DNA of 6,726 nucleotides from Limisphaerales bacterium (lineage in GTDB: Bacteria > Verrucomicrobiota > Verrucomicrobiia > Limisphaerales > UBA11358). A program made the translations under genes and the position numbers. Shown here piece after piece: positions 1 through 6,218 of the stretch (positions within the stretch are counted from its first letter, which is position 1; each line of letters begins with the position of its first letter). The stretch lies in contig DAIDJC010000002.1 in NCBI GenBank assembly GCA_027451565.1, forward strand, positions 1 through 6,726. The letters are read 5' to 3'. The notes under the pieces are model-generated. The model had not been told where the DNA came from, searched no databases, and worked only from the letters and a program-made list of their open reading frames with translations.

Positions 1-139
1 CCAGAGGCTGTTCCTGCCCAAGCCGGTCTGGCGTTGTTATTTCTTGGTCGCAGACCCATGTGTTTTTTGGTTCCGGTTTTTAGGGTTGGGAAGGCGGCCA
101 CAGGAACATGGGGAGAGCCAGAGACCCTGCGCGGGATGA

Positions 140-1495
140 TCAGAGGTCGGTGATGGGTTGGTGTCTGGGCACCAGGATTTTCATCAGGACCCATGCGATC
201 AAGTAACTCGATGCGCAAATAATGAACATGATGAAATAGGCGGTTTGCGGGGTGTTTTTATAGGCGTCTCCCAGGCGGCCGGCGAGTTGCTGGATGATGA
301 CGCCGCCAATGCCGCCGGCCATGGTGCCGATGCCTGTGACGCTGCCGACGGCGTTTTTAGGGAACATGTCAGAAACGGTGGTGAACAGGTTGGCGGACCA
401 AGCCTGGTGGGCTGTGGCTCCGATGCAAATGGTGGCGACAGCCAGGACAGAGGCGTAATGGGTGAAAATGTGCGGATTGCCAAAAAACTGGGTTGTGACC
501 AAGGCGAGAGGAAGGAGGGCTATTAAAAACATGGTGGTCATGCGGGCTTTGTAAACCGGCATGCCCCGGCGAATGAGGGTCATTGGGATACTACCTCCAT
601 AAATGCTGCCGACGATGGCCACGCCATAGACGATAAAGGTGGGCAGCATGATTTGTTGCTTGGACATGCCAAATTGTTTTTGCAGGTAATCCGGCAGCCA
701 AAAAAGAAGAAACCACCAGATGCCGTCTGTCATGAATTTACCTGCAAAAAAGGCCCACAACTGCCGATATTCAAAAAGACGCAGCCACGGGATCTGGGTT
801 GGGGCGGCTGTTTGGGCGGCGGGGTCTTCATCCAGGTGGATGTGGTTGAACTCGGCGGTGGAGAGGTGCTTATGCCTTTGGGGTGTGTCATACAGCCAAA
901 ACCAAAAGACGAGCCAGACCAGCCCCACGGCACCGGTGGTGATGAAAGCCATTTTCCAGCCCAATTGATCTCCGTAGTGGATCATGCACCAAGGCACGAA
1001 AAGCGAGGCGATCATGGCGCCGAAGTTTGAGCCGCTGTTGAAGATGGCGGTGGCCAGGGCCCGCTCCCTCTTTGGAAACCATTCCGCCACGGTTTTGATG
1101 GAGGCGGGGAAATTGCCCCCCTCGCCGATGGCAAAAAGGCTTCGGATCATGATGTGCATGGCGAGGGTCCTGCCCACAAAGGCATTGACCATGCCGAAAA
1201 GCGACCACAGGAAAAGTGAAAGGGCGAGGCCGATCTTGGTGCCAATTTTGTCAATCACCCACCCTGCGCCGATGGTGACACCGGCGTAAAATGCGGTGAA
1301 AAAGGAGGTTAAATTGCCAAAATCCGTGTTGTTCCAGCCAAACCCGCCCTCTGCCTGGGGTCGGCAAAAGAATTCCTTGAGGTAGCTGATGACCTGGCGA
1401 TCAAGGTAATTGCAAGTGGTGGAAAAAAACAAGAGCGCGCAGATGATCCATCGCAACTGGTTAAATCCGGTGGAGGTCTGGCTGGGGCGATGCAT
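140..1495 (-). CDS. MFS transporter, ExuT-like anion:cation symporter family
   Basis: An inner-membrane secondary transporter, probably a proton symporter for an organic anion such as a hexuronate or related sugar acid. The 451-residue product has about 12 hydrophobic segments, spread from residues 14-30 to about 420-440. The stretch GWVIDKIGTKIG (78-89) is the MFS motif A after TM2. The block around IGEGGNFPASIKTVAEWFP (123-141), followed by RALATAIFNSGSNFGA, is characteristic of the ExuT/ACS subfamily, as is TDGIWWFLLFWLPDYL (256-271). Length matches the family (about 430-470). I chose the ATG at 1495. An in-frame TTG at 1531 would add 12 residues with no membrane or family character. No Shine-Dalgarno precedes either start. 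It is transcribed divergently from the lipoprotein gene. No uronate-catabolism genes are in view, so the substrate is inferred from family only. Confidence 0.9.
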   Translation of the reverse strand: MHRPSQTSTGFNQLRWIICALLFFSTTCNYLDRQVISYLKEFFCRPQAEGGFGWNNTDFGNLTSFFTAFYAGVTIGAGWVIDKIGTKIGLALSLFLWSLFGMVNAFVGRTLAMHIMIRSLFAIGEGGNFPASIKTVAEWFPKRERALATAIFNSGSNFGAMIASLFVPWCMIHYGDQLGWKMAFITTGAVGLVWLVFWFWLYDTPQRHKHLSTAEFNHIHLDEDPAAQTAAPTQIPWLRLFEYRQLWAFFAGKFMTDGIWWFLLFWLPDYLQKQFGMSKQQIMLPTFIVYGVAIVGSIYGGSIPMTLIRRGMPVYKARMTTMFLIALLPLALVTTQFFGNPHIFTHYASVLAVATICIGATAHQAWSANLFTTVSDMFPKNAVGSVTGIGTMAGGIGGVIIQQLAGRLGDAYKNTPQTAYFIMFIICASSYLIAWVLMKILVPRHQPITDL

Positions 1496-1664
1496 TTGGA
1501 GACCATAAACGCAAATGGGGCGTGGATTCAACCCGAAAAACGGAACTCAAAAGGCCAGTCTTCGCCCAGTGGATTACCCTGTCTTGACCCTTTCCATTTC
1601 GCTCTCCGGGTTCAAGCGTGGAAATCCAACTTTACAAATGGGATTTATTTGGCAGGCTTGAGGT

Positions 1665-2051
1665 ATGAAAAGAGCCAAGATGTTTGTTTTGGTGCCGGCG
1701 TTGATTTTAGGGCTGGCGGGATGTGTCAGCGGCACCTTCACACGCCTTACGCCAAGTGAACAGCCACGGAACGCAAATAATCTCTACCCCGTGGAGGCGA
1801 TGTTTGACACCCAGCAACAATCCTTGCGGTGGGATAGCATCAAGGCGTACGTGTTGGTGGATGGGCAATCCTATCCCATGCAACAGGAAGCCATGCTGCC
1901 GAATCGGTGGGAGGGGCTTTTGCCAGTGCCGCCCAACGCAAACTCCATCCAGTACCGCTTCAAATTTGATTACCTGTACAACACCTTTGGCGCGCCGCCC
2001 AAACCGGATAGTCAATACTCCAAGCTTTTCACGCTGCATATCCTCAATTAA
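1665..2051 (+). CDS. Small secreted lipoprotein of unknown function
   Basis: A 128-residue predicted lipoprotein. The N-terminus has a basic n-region (MKRAK), a hydrophobic core and the lipobox LAGC, with the lipidated cysteine at residue 20, so the mature protein is about 109 residues anchored to a membrane. This signal peptide fixes the ATG at 1665; the next ATG (1680) would remove the positive charges. The mature part is hydrophilic, with alternating aromatic/polar stretches (for example YRFKFDYLYNTFG, residues 97-109) that suggest a small beta-sandwich. It has no cysteine besides the lipid-bearing one. I recognise no domain. The gene stands alone between the divergent transporter and the phosphorylase, with a 151-bp gap downstream that contains two inverted repeats. 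A role in envelope or surface binding is only a guess. Confidence 0.8.
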   Translation: MKRAKMFVLVPALILGLAGCVSGTFTRLTPSEQPRNANNLYPVEAMFDTQQQSLRWDSIKAYVLVDGQSYPMQQEAMLPNRWEGLLPVPPNANSIQYRFKFDYLYNTFGAPPKPDSQYSKLFTLHILN

Positions 2052-2054
2052 TGG

Positions 2055-2130
2055 ACTGGCTTGGGGGGCGCCGTGCCAGTGCCTAATGCGGATGATGGAC
2101 CGGTCGTTTTAAGGCCGAGAGAGCGGCTTT
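2055..2130 (+). terminator. Two tandem hairpins after the lipoprotein gene
   Basis: Starting three bases after the lipoprotein stop codon, ACTGGC (2055-2060) pairs with GCCAGT (2075-2080). A second hairpin follows: AAGGCCG (2111-2117) pairs with CGGCTTT (2124-2130) over a 6-base loop, with one G-U pair. Neither is followed by a T-run, so they are not classical intrinsic terminators. They may mark the transcript end or stabilise the 3' end, or be chance. Confidence 0.25.
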
Positions 2131-2202
2131 GCTGAAGGATTGGGTTTGACGGGGCGTTGATAGCCTACCGTTGAATCTGAATAGGTTTTCATTCCTTGTT
2201 GA

Positions 2203-3057
2203 ATGGCTTCGAGCCGGGATAAAAATAAAATCGCCAACCTGGCTGACCCCTGCAAGGCTGGCAGGTGTTTACGGTTGAGATTGGGGGATCCGCCGCGGTT
2301 GGCGCTGGTTTTGGGGAGCGGGTTCGGCTGGGTCTTGGAGAGGTGGCCAAGCTTGAAGAGGGTGAGTTGCCTTGACATTCCAGGATTTGGCAAGCCTAAG
2401 GTGGAAGGACATCCCGGGGAATGTCACTTGGTGGACATGGAGGGAGTTCCCGTTTGGGTCCTGAGTGGCCGGACTCATTTTTACGAAGGTCATGAGATGG
2501 CGCAGGTCACTTTTCCAGTCCGCGCGCTGGCTTCTGCGGGGGTCAAGGATTTACTGCTGACCAATGCGGCAGGGGGCATTCATGCCACGTGGCAACCTGG
2601 GGAATTCATGGTGGTGACCGACCACATCAACCTGATGGGATCCAATCCCCTGCGCGGGGCGGAGGTTTTTGGAATGTCCAGTTTTGTGGATCTTACCCAG
2701 GCCTACGACCCGGACTTGAGGAGACTCCTTTGCAAGGCTGGCAGGCGCGCTGGCATTCGGCTGCGAACTGGCGTGTACTTGGCCGTGAGCGGGCCCAGTT
2801 ACGAAACTGCCGCAGAGATCAGGGCTTTTTCCCGGTTGGGGGCGGATGCAGTGGGCATGAGCACCGTTCCAGAGGTGATCGTGGCACGCCAATGCGGCAT
2901 GCGCGTCGCCGCGGTCTCCTGTATCACCAATCTGGCCGCAGGGTTGGGCGGCGAACCTCTAAGCCATGCCGAAGTTTTGCGGGCGGGAAAACAAGCCAAA
3001 GCCTCTGGATGCCGGTGGTTGGGGGAATTTTTTGTTTCCTATGCCAAAATTCGATAA
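2203..3057 (+). CDS. punA: Purine nucleoside phosphorylase (trimeric PNP-I/MTAP family)
   Basis: A cytoplasmic enzyme of purine salvage that cleaves (deoxy)inosine and (deoxy)guanosine with phosphate to free base and (deoxy)ribose 1-phosphate. The 284-residue product matches the trimeric family in length and in every active-site motif. The phosphate loop is LGSGFG (37-42, Ser39), with His70 and GRTHFYEGH (89-97, Arg90, His92, Tyr94). TNAAGG (120-125) follows, then the GPSYET segment (197-202, Tyr200, Glu201), VGMST (217-221, Met219) and ITN (241-243, Asn243). SHAEVL (254-259) carries the ribose-contacting His255. Asn243 rather than Asp indicates preference for 6-oxopurines over adenosine or methylthioadenosine. 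The ATG at 2203 places the phosphate loop at the usual distance from the N-terminus. There is no Shine-Dalgarno. Neighbours are not purine genes, so it is probably its own unit. The symbol follows common bacterial usage. Confidence 0.95.
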   Translation: MASSRDKNKIANLADPCKAGRCLRLRLGDPPRLALVLGSGFGWVLERWPSLKRVSCLDIPGFGKPKVEGHPGECHLVDMEGVPVWVLSGRTHFYEGHEMAQVTFPVRALASAGVKDLLLTNAAGGIHATWQPGEFMVVTDHINLMGSNPLRGAEVFGMSSFVDLTQAYDPDLRRLLCKAGRRAGIRLRTGVYLAVSGPSYETAAEIRAFSRLGADAVGMSTVPEVIVARQCGMRVAAVSCITNLAAGLGGEPLSHAEVLRAGKQAKASGCRWLGEFFVSYAKIR

Positions 3058-3199
3058 AACCGGCAAAGCTTGATTCGAACCTTGCTGCAAGGAGGAAGGA
3101 TTTGGGTTTTTGGACAGGAACTCCTTTTTTGAATCGTGAACCTTTCTTGAATTTTGTAAAAAGGGCTGTAGCTTCGGTCTTTTAACTGACGTTCTGTGG

Positions 3200-4723
3200 A
3201 TGAAAGCCGAAGTTGTACTTGATTTGAATCATTTGTCATGGCCGGCCCTGCTGGTTGATGAGCAAGGGTTCATTCTTCAGGCCAACCAAGCGGCGCAAAG
3301 CACCTTTGGCGCGCCCCTCACACCGGGAGCATCGCAATTGGCGACGATTTGGGCTGGTGAAAATTCGATGGATGCCCAGACCTTTTTGAAACGGGCGCGG
3401 GAGGGTTCTTCGGGTCCTATTTTAGAACCGCTCAAATTCCGGTTGGTGGGCGGGGTTTTGGCAAACTATTTGGCGGCCCTCTGCCCGGCTGAGAGCCAGG
3501 ATTCGCGGCGGTGGGTGGTGCAATTGCTGGCGGATAAAACCGGTGCGGGAACCACCGCCCAAACGGCTGCGGATCCTGCGCACTTGCAGCAGAAACTGGA
3601 TTGCATGTTGCAACTGGCGCAGACGGTGTCATTGGATTTCAACAACGCCCTGACGGGGATACTGGCGCACACGTCGCTCCTGCTGGGCAAGGCAGAGGCG
3701 AGCCATCCATGGCGGACATCCCTGGGTGAAGTTCAAAAATCTGCCGCCAAGGCGGCGGAAATAGCGGGGGATTTGGCCCATTTCAGCCGGCAGGATAAAA
3801 AAAACAGGCAAATTCCCGCCGGTAACTTGAATGCGGTGGTGACGCGATGCGTGGGGCAGGCGGGCAAAGCCAGGGGGCCCCGGATTGCCTGGAACCTGAT
3901 ACTGGAAAAATCCCTTTTGGAGGCGCGTTTTGATGAACCCAAGATGGAACAGGCCCTGATGAAAGTCCTGGAGAATGCGATGGAGTCCTATGGGTCCAGC
4001 CAAGGCGGGTCCATCGTGGTGCAGACCCGAAATGTGCAATTGAGCCAGCCATCGCAGGATGTCAACGTGCGCCTGAACCATTCACAATACGTCTGTATTG
4101 AGGTTTTGGATGAAGGCGAGGGAATGGAGGCGGGGATTATGCCGCGAATATTCGAGCCATTTTTCACCACCAAGGCGGCGCCCCATCGCGGTTTGGGCCT
4201 GGCTTTGGTCTATGGCATCCTAAGCAACCATGGCGGAGGCGTTGCATTATCCAGCCAGCCTGGAAAAGGCACTTCGGCGCGACTTTACATCCCGGCAGAA
4301 AAAACCCATGTTCCCGATTTGGCGATCACCACTGATGCCTTGGGGGGCACCGGCACCGTGTTGGTGGTGGATGATGAACCGCTTCTACTGACCATGGCGC
4401 AAACCATCCTGGGCGACTTTGGTTACCGGGTCTTGACCGCAGGAAATGGGTCGGCAGCCCTGGAACTCCTGCGGGACCCCTCCCACCACATAGACCTGGT
4501 CATCACAGACATGGTCATGCCTGGAATGGGCGGACGGGAATTGATGGACCGTATCCGGCAGATGAGCCAGGCAGTGCCGATTCTATGCACGAGCGGGCAT
4601 GTTTTTCCGCCGGAATCACGTCCTGGCACTGATTATCTGGCCAAACCCTTCACCAGCGTGGAATTGCTTTCCAAAGTTAAAAGCACGCTTAGGCGGCATA
4701 AAACCAGCCAGGAGGGGAGTTGA
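3200..4723 (+). CDS. Hybrid histidine kinase/response regulator lacking the phosphoacceptor His
   Basis: A soluble 507-residue signalling protein with no membrane segment. Residues about 8-110 look like a PAS sensor domain (PALLVDEQGFILQANQAA and following). Residues about 128-200 form the dimerisation helix pair: VSLDFNNALTGIL aligns with the usual AHDFNNxLTxIL, but Leu145 sits where the phosphorylated histidine should be. The HATPase domain (about 205-366) looks complete: N-box Asn259, G1 DEGEGM (304-309), F-box IFEPFFTTK (317-325) and G2 GLGLALVYG (331-339). A receiver domain (385-500) has acidic Asp391/Asp392, phospho-Asp437 in TDMVMPGM, Ser465 and Lys482, so it should accept phosphate. 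Family knowledge says such hybrids autophosphorylate on His and pass phosphate to their receiver; here that route appears broken. The stop is 30 bp before the LysR gene, suggesting a shared transcript. No DNA-binding output domain is present. Confidence 0.92.
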   Translation: MKAEVVLDLNHLSWPALLVDEQGFILQANQAAQSTFGAPLTPGASQLATIWAGENSMDAQTFLKRAREGSSGPILEPLKFRLVGGVLANYLAALCPAESQDSRRWVVQLLADKTGAGTTAQTAADPAHLQQKLDCMLQLAQTVSLDFNNALTGILAHTSLLLGKAEASHPWRTSLGEVQKSAAKAAEIAGDLAHFSRQDKKNRQIPAGNLNAVVTRCVGQAGKARGPRIAWNLILEKSLLEARFDEPKMEQALMKVLENAMESYGSSQGGSIVVQTRNVQLSQPSQDVNVRLNHSQYVCIEVLDEGEGMEAGIMPRIFEPFFTTKAAPHRGLGLALVYGILSNHGGGVALSSQPGKGTSARLYIPAEKTHVPDLAITTDALGGTGTVLVVDDEPLLLTMAQTILGDFGYRVLTAGNGSAALELLRDPSHHIDLVITDMVMPGMGGRELMDRIRQMSQAVPILCTSGHVFPPESRPGTDYLAKPFTSVELLSKVKSTLRRHKTSQEGS

Positions 4724-4753
4724 CGGATACCGCCATCTTGTTTAACTTCACTT

Positions 4754-5635
4754 ATGCAAATTGATAGCCTCAAGGTGTTTTGCGATCTTGCTGAAACGGA
4801 AAGTTTTACCAAAGCAGCACAAATAAACAACATCACCCAATCCGCAGTCAGCCAGCAAATCAGCGCCTTGGAGCGGGTTTTTAAATCCCTTTTGATCGAG
4901 CGCAGCAAGAAAAAATTCCGACTCACCCGTGAGGGGCAGGTGCTTTACGATTACAGCAAGCAGATCATTCAAACTTACGAATCGCTTCACAGCCGTTTGC
5001 AGGAGCTCAAGGACATCATTTCCGGTACCATTCGCGTGGCCACCATCTATTCCATTGGCCTTCATGATTTGCCGCCCTACATCAAGCGGTTCATGAAAAG
5101 CTATCCCACGGTCAACATCCACGTGGAGTACCGGCGAGCCAACCAAGTGTACGAAGATGTGCTCAGCAACGTGGTGGACCTGGGCTTGGTGGCTTATCCC
5201 GTTCGGGATTCCAAACTGGAAATTGTGCCCTTGCGCAAGGAGCCCCTCGTTTTGATTGCCCACCCGCAACACCCGTTTTCAAGGCAAAAATCCATCAAGC
5301 TCAAATCTCTTGCAGGGCAGAAAGTGATCAGTTTTGAGCCGGACATCCCCACCCGCAAGGCGCTGGATAAGATATTGAAGGAACATGACGTGGAAGTGAA
5401 CCACGTGATGGAGTTTGACAACGTGGAAACCGTCAAAAGGGCGGTGGAAATTGACGCAGGGGTTTCCATTGTGCCCCAGGGAACCGTCACCCAGGAGATC
5501 GCAAAACAGACGCTTATTGCGGTGCCGATTGAAGACGGGGAGTTTTACCGGCCCTTGGCGGCGATTTTCAAGCGAAACAAAGTGTTGTCGCCTGCCATGA
5601 AGCAATTCCTGGCTATACTCAAGGAATCCATTTGA
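4754..5635 (+). CDS. LysR-family transcriptional regulator
   Basis: A 293-residue DNA-binding regulator, typical in length for the family, which binds as a tetramer and responds to a small-molecule co-inducer. Residues 1-62 form the winged helix-turn-helix: FTKAAQINNITQSAVSQQI (18-36) is the helix-turn-helix, followed by LTREGQVLYDYSKQI. Residues about 63-88 are the linker helix. Residues about 91-290 form the two-lobed effector-binding domain, beginning GTIRVATIYSIG, with the ETVKRAVEIDAGVSIVPQG block (225-243) typical of CysB/CbbR-like members. The effector is not evident from sequence. It is the middle gene of a tight series, 30 bp after the hybrid kinase and 41 bp before the Fe-S scaffold gene. 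LysR proteins usually control a divergent neighbour, but here both neighbours are co-directional, so the target may be the scaffold gene or lie elsewhere. No Shine-Dalgarno precedes the ATG. Confidence 0.93.
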   Translation: MQIDSLKVFCDLAETESFTKAAQINNITQSAVSQQISALERVFKSLLIERSKKKFRLTREGQVLYDYSKQIIQTYESLHSRLQELKDIISGTIRVATIYSIGLHDLPPYIKRFMKSYPTVNIHVEYRRANQVYEDVLSNVVDLGLVAYPVRDSKLEIVPLRKEPLVLIAHPQHPFSRQKSIKLKSLAGQKVISFEPDIPTRKALDKILKEHDVEVNHVMEFDNVETVKRAVEIDAGVSIVPQGTVTQEIAKQTLIAVPIEDGEFYRPLAAIFKRNKVLSPAMKQFLAILKESI

Positions 5636-5651
5636 GGTAAAACGGCGCCAA

Positions 5652-5669
5652 CCGGAACCATCGGTTCGG
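5652..5669 (+). promoter_or_regulatory. Hairpin just upstream of the Fe-S scaffold start codon
   Basis: CCG-G-AACC (5652-5659) pairs with GGTTCGG (5663-5669) around a three-base loop, with one bulged G. An alternative pairing of AACCG (5650-5654) with CGGTT (5662-5666) competes with it. The structure ends seven bases before the ATG at 5677, where a ribosome binding site would lie, so it could modulate translation. There is no T-run, so it is not a terminator for the LysR gene. Confidence 0.3.
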
Positions 5670-5676
5670 CCTTTAC

Positions 5677-6171
5677 ATGAACGAAGATTTGCAAAAACGG
5701 ATAGAAGCGGCGCTGGCCAATCCCCGTAACATGGGCGAGTTGGCCGACGCCGATCGCGTTGGGACAGTGGGCAATTCCGATTGCGGGGAGATGTTGCGAT
5801 TGTGGGTGAAGTTCAAGGAACAAAACGGGCGCAAGGTTATAGACCAGGCCACCTTCCAATCCTTTGGATGTGAGACGGCCATTGCCGTGGCCAGTCTGGC
5901 CACTGAACTAATCCGGGGCAAGACCGCCGAGGAGGCTCTGGCCCTCAAGACATCCGAATTGGCCGGGGAATTGGGGCCTTTGCCGCCCATGAAAATTCAC
6001 TGCGCACAATTGGTGGAAGGCGCTTTAAGATCCGCACTTACCCAGACTGCGCCAGAAGTTGTTTCCAAAACAGCCGCGCCAACCCCGGGCGCCGTACCGC
6101 TCATTGAACGTTTTACCGCTCCCACACAGGGCGTAAAGCTGACTTTTCTGGATGAACCCGGCCAGTCCTGA
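5677..6171 (+). CDS. IscU/NifU-type iron-sulfur cluster assembly scaffold
   Basis: A cytoplasmic scaffold on which nascent Fe-S clusters are built before transfer to target proteins, with sulfur normally supplied by a cysteine desulfurase. The 164-residue product has the NifU N-terminal domain over residues about 4-122. The three cluster ligands are Cys36 (NSDCGEML), Cys65 (SFGCETAIA) and Cys109 (PPMKIHCAQL), with the conserved His108 and Lys106. The usual Asp two residues after the first cysteine is Glu38. IscU proteins are about 125-150 residues; this one has a roughly 40-residue Pro/Ala/Thr-rich tail without cysteines, so it lacks the ferredoxin and C-terminal Nfu domains of full-length NifU. 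No desulfurase, hscA/hscB or suf gene is visible nearby. It is 41 bp after the LysR gene and probably on the same transcript, and a terminator overlaps its 3' end. Confidence 0.9.
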   Translation: MNEDLQKRIEAALANPRNMGELADADRVGTVGNSDCGEMLRLWVKFKEQNGRKVIDQATFQSFGCETAIAVASLATELIRGKTAEEALALKTSELAGELGPLPPMKIHCAQLVEGALRSALTQTAPEVVSKTAAPTPGAVPLIERFTAPTQGVKLTFLDEPGQS

Positions 6172-6196
6172 CCGCAGCGGCGGGCGGGATTTTTTT
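6157..6196 (+). terminator. Probable intrinsic terminator at the end of the plus-strand gene series
   Basis: CCCG-G-CC (6157-6163) can pair with GG-G-CGGG (6182-6188), leaving one G-G mismatch. An inner CCG/CGG hairpin (6172-6174 with 6178-6180) lies within the loop. One A and then seven consecutive T residues (6190-6196) follow directly. The stem begins inside the last codons of the scaffold gene. This fits a factor-independent stop for that gene ahead of the convergent rnc gene. A nearby weak AT-rich repeat, TTAAAC/GTTTAA (6195-6200 and 6206-6211), may add structure. Confidence 0.45.
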
Positions 6197-6218
6197 AAAC
6201 CAGCCGTTTAACCCCTTT

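Noticed and set aside
1..139. Possible gene fragments at the left edge, including a minus-strand ATG at 60 reading off the window and a plus-strand frame ending at 139
   Set aside because: The minus-strand fragment is only 20 codons, the plus-strand one is rich in Trp, Cys and Arg, and neither shows a recognisable domain.
2146..2176. TTGACG and TTGAAT spaced 19 bases apart, upstream of the phosphorylase gene, as a sigma-70-like promoter
   Set aside because: The spacing is long and the -10 matches only four of six consensus bases; chance cannot be excluded.
2251..2745. A 15-base exact direct repeat (TGCAAGGCTGGCAGG) at 2251-2265 and 2731-2745, in the same frame and encoding CKAGR twice in the phosphorylase
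   Set aside because: The flanks do not match and the protein fold has no internal duplication; most likely coincidence from shared codon use.
3080..3092. Short perfect hairpin CCTTG-CTG-CAAGG after the phosphorylase gene
   Set aside because: A five-base stem with a three-base loop and no adjacent T-run is too weak to call a terminator.
2589..3185. 198-codon plus-strand frame overlapping the phosphorylase gene
   Set aside because: It is Arg/Gly/Trp-rich with no recognisable motif, and the overlapping phosphorylase frame carries all the catalytic residues.
1982..3315. A 15-base match containing an AscI-type palindrome (CACCTTTGGCGCGCC) at 1982-1996 and 3301-3315
   Set aside because: Each copy encodes TFGAP inside an unrelated gene, with no extended similarity around it.
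3629..4081. 150-codon minus-strand frame opposite the hybrid kinase
   Set aside because: It has no family signature and is antisense to a clear ATPase-domain coding region.
4748..5272. 174-codon open frame on the minus strand opposite the LysR gene
   Set aside because: It lies wholly antisense to a well-supported gene, is His-rich with no domain, and has the look of a codon-bias shadow.
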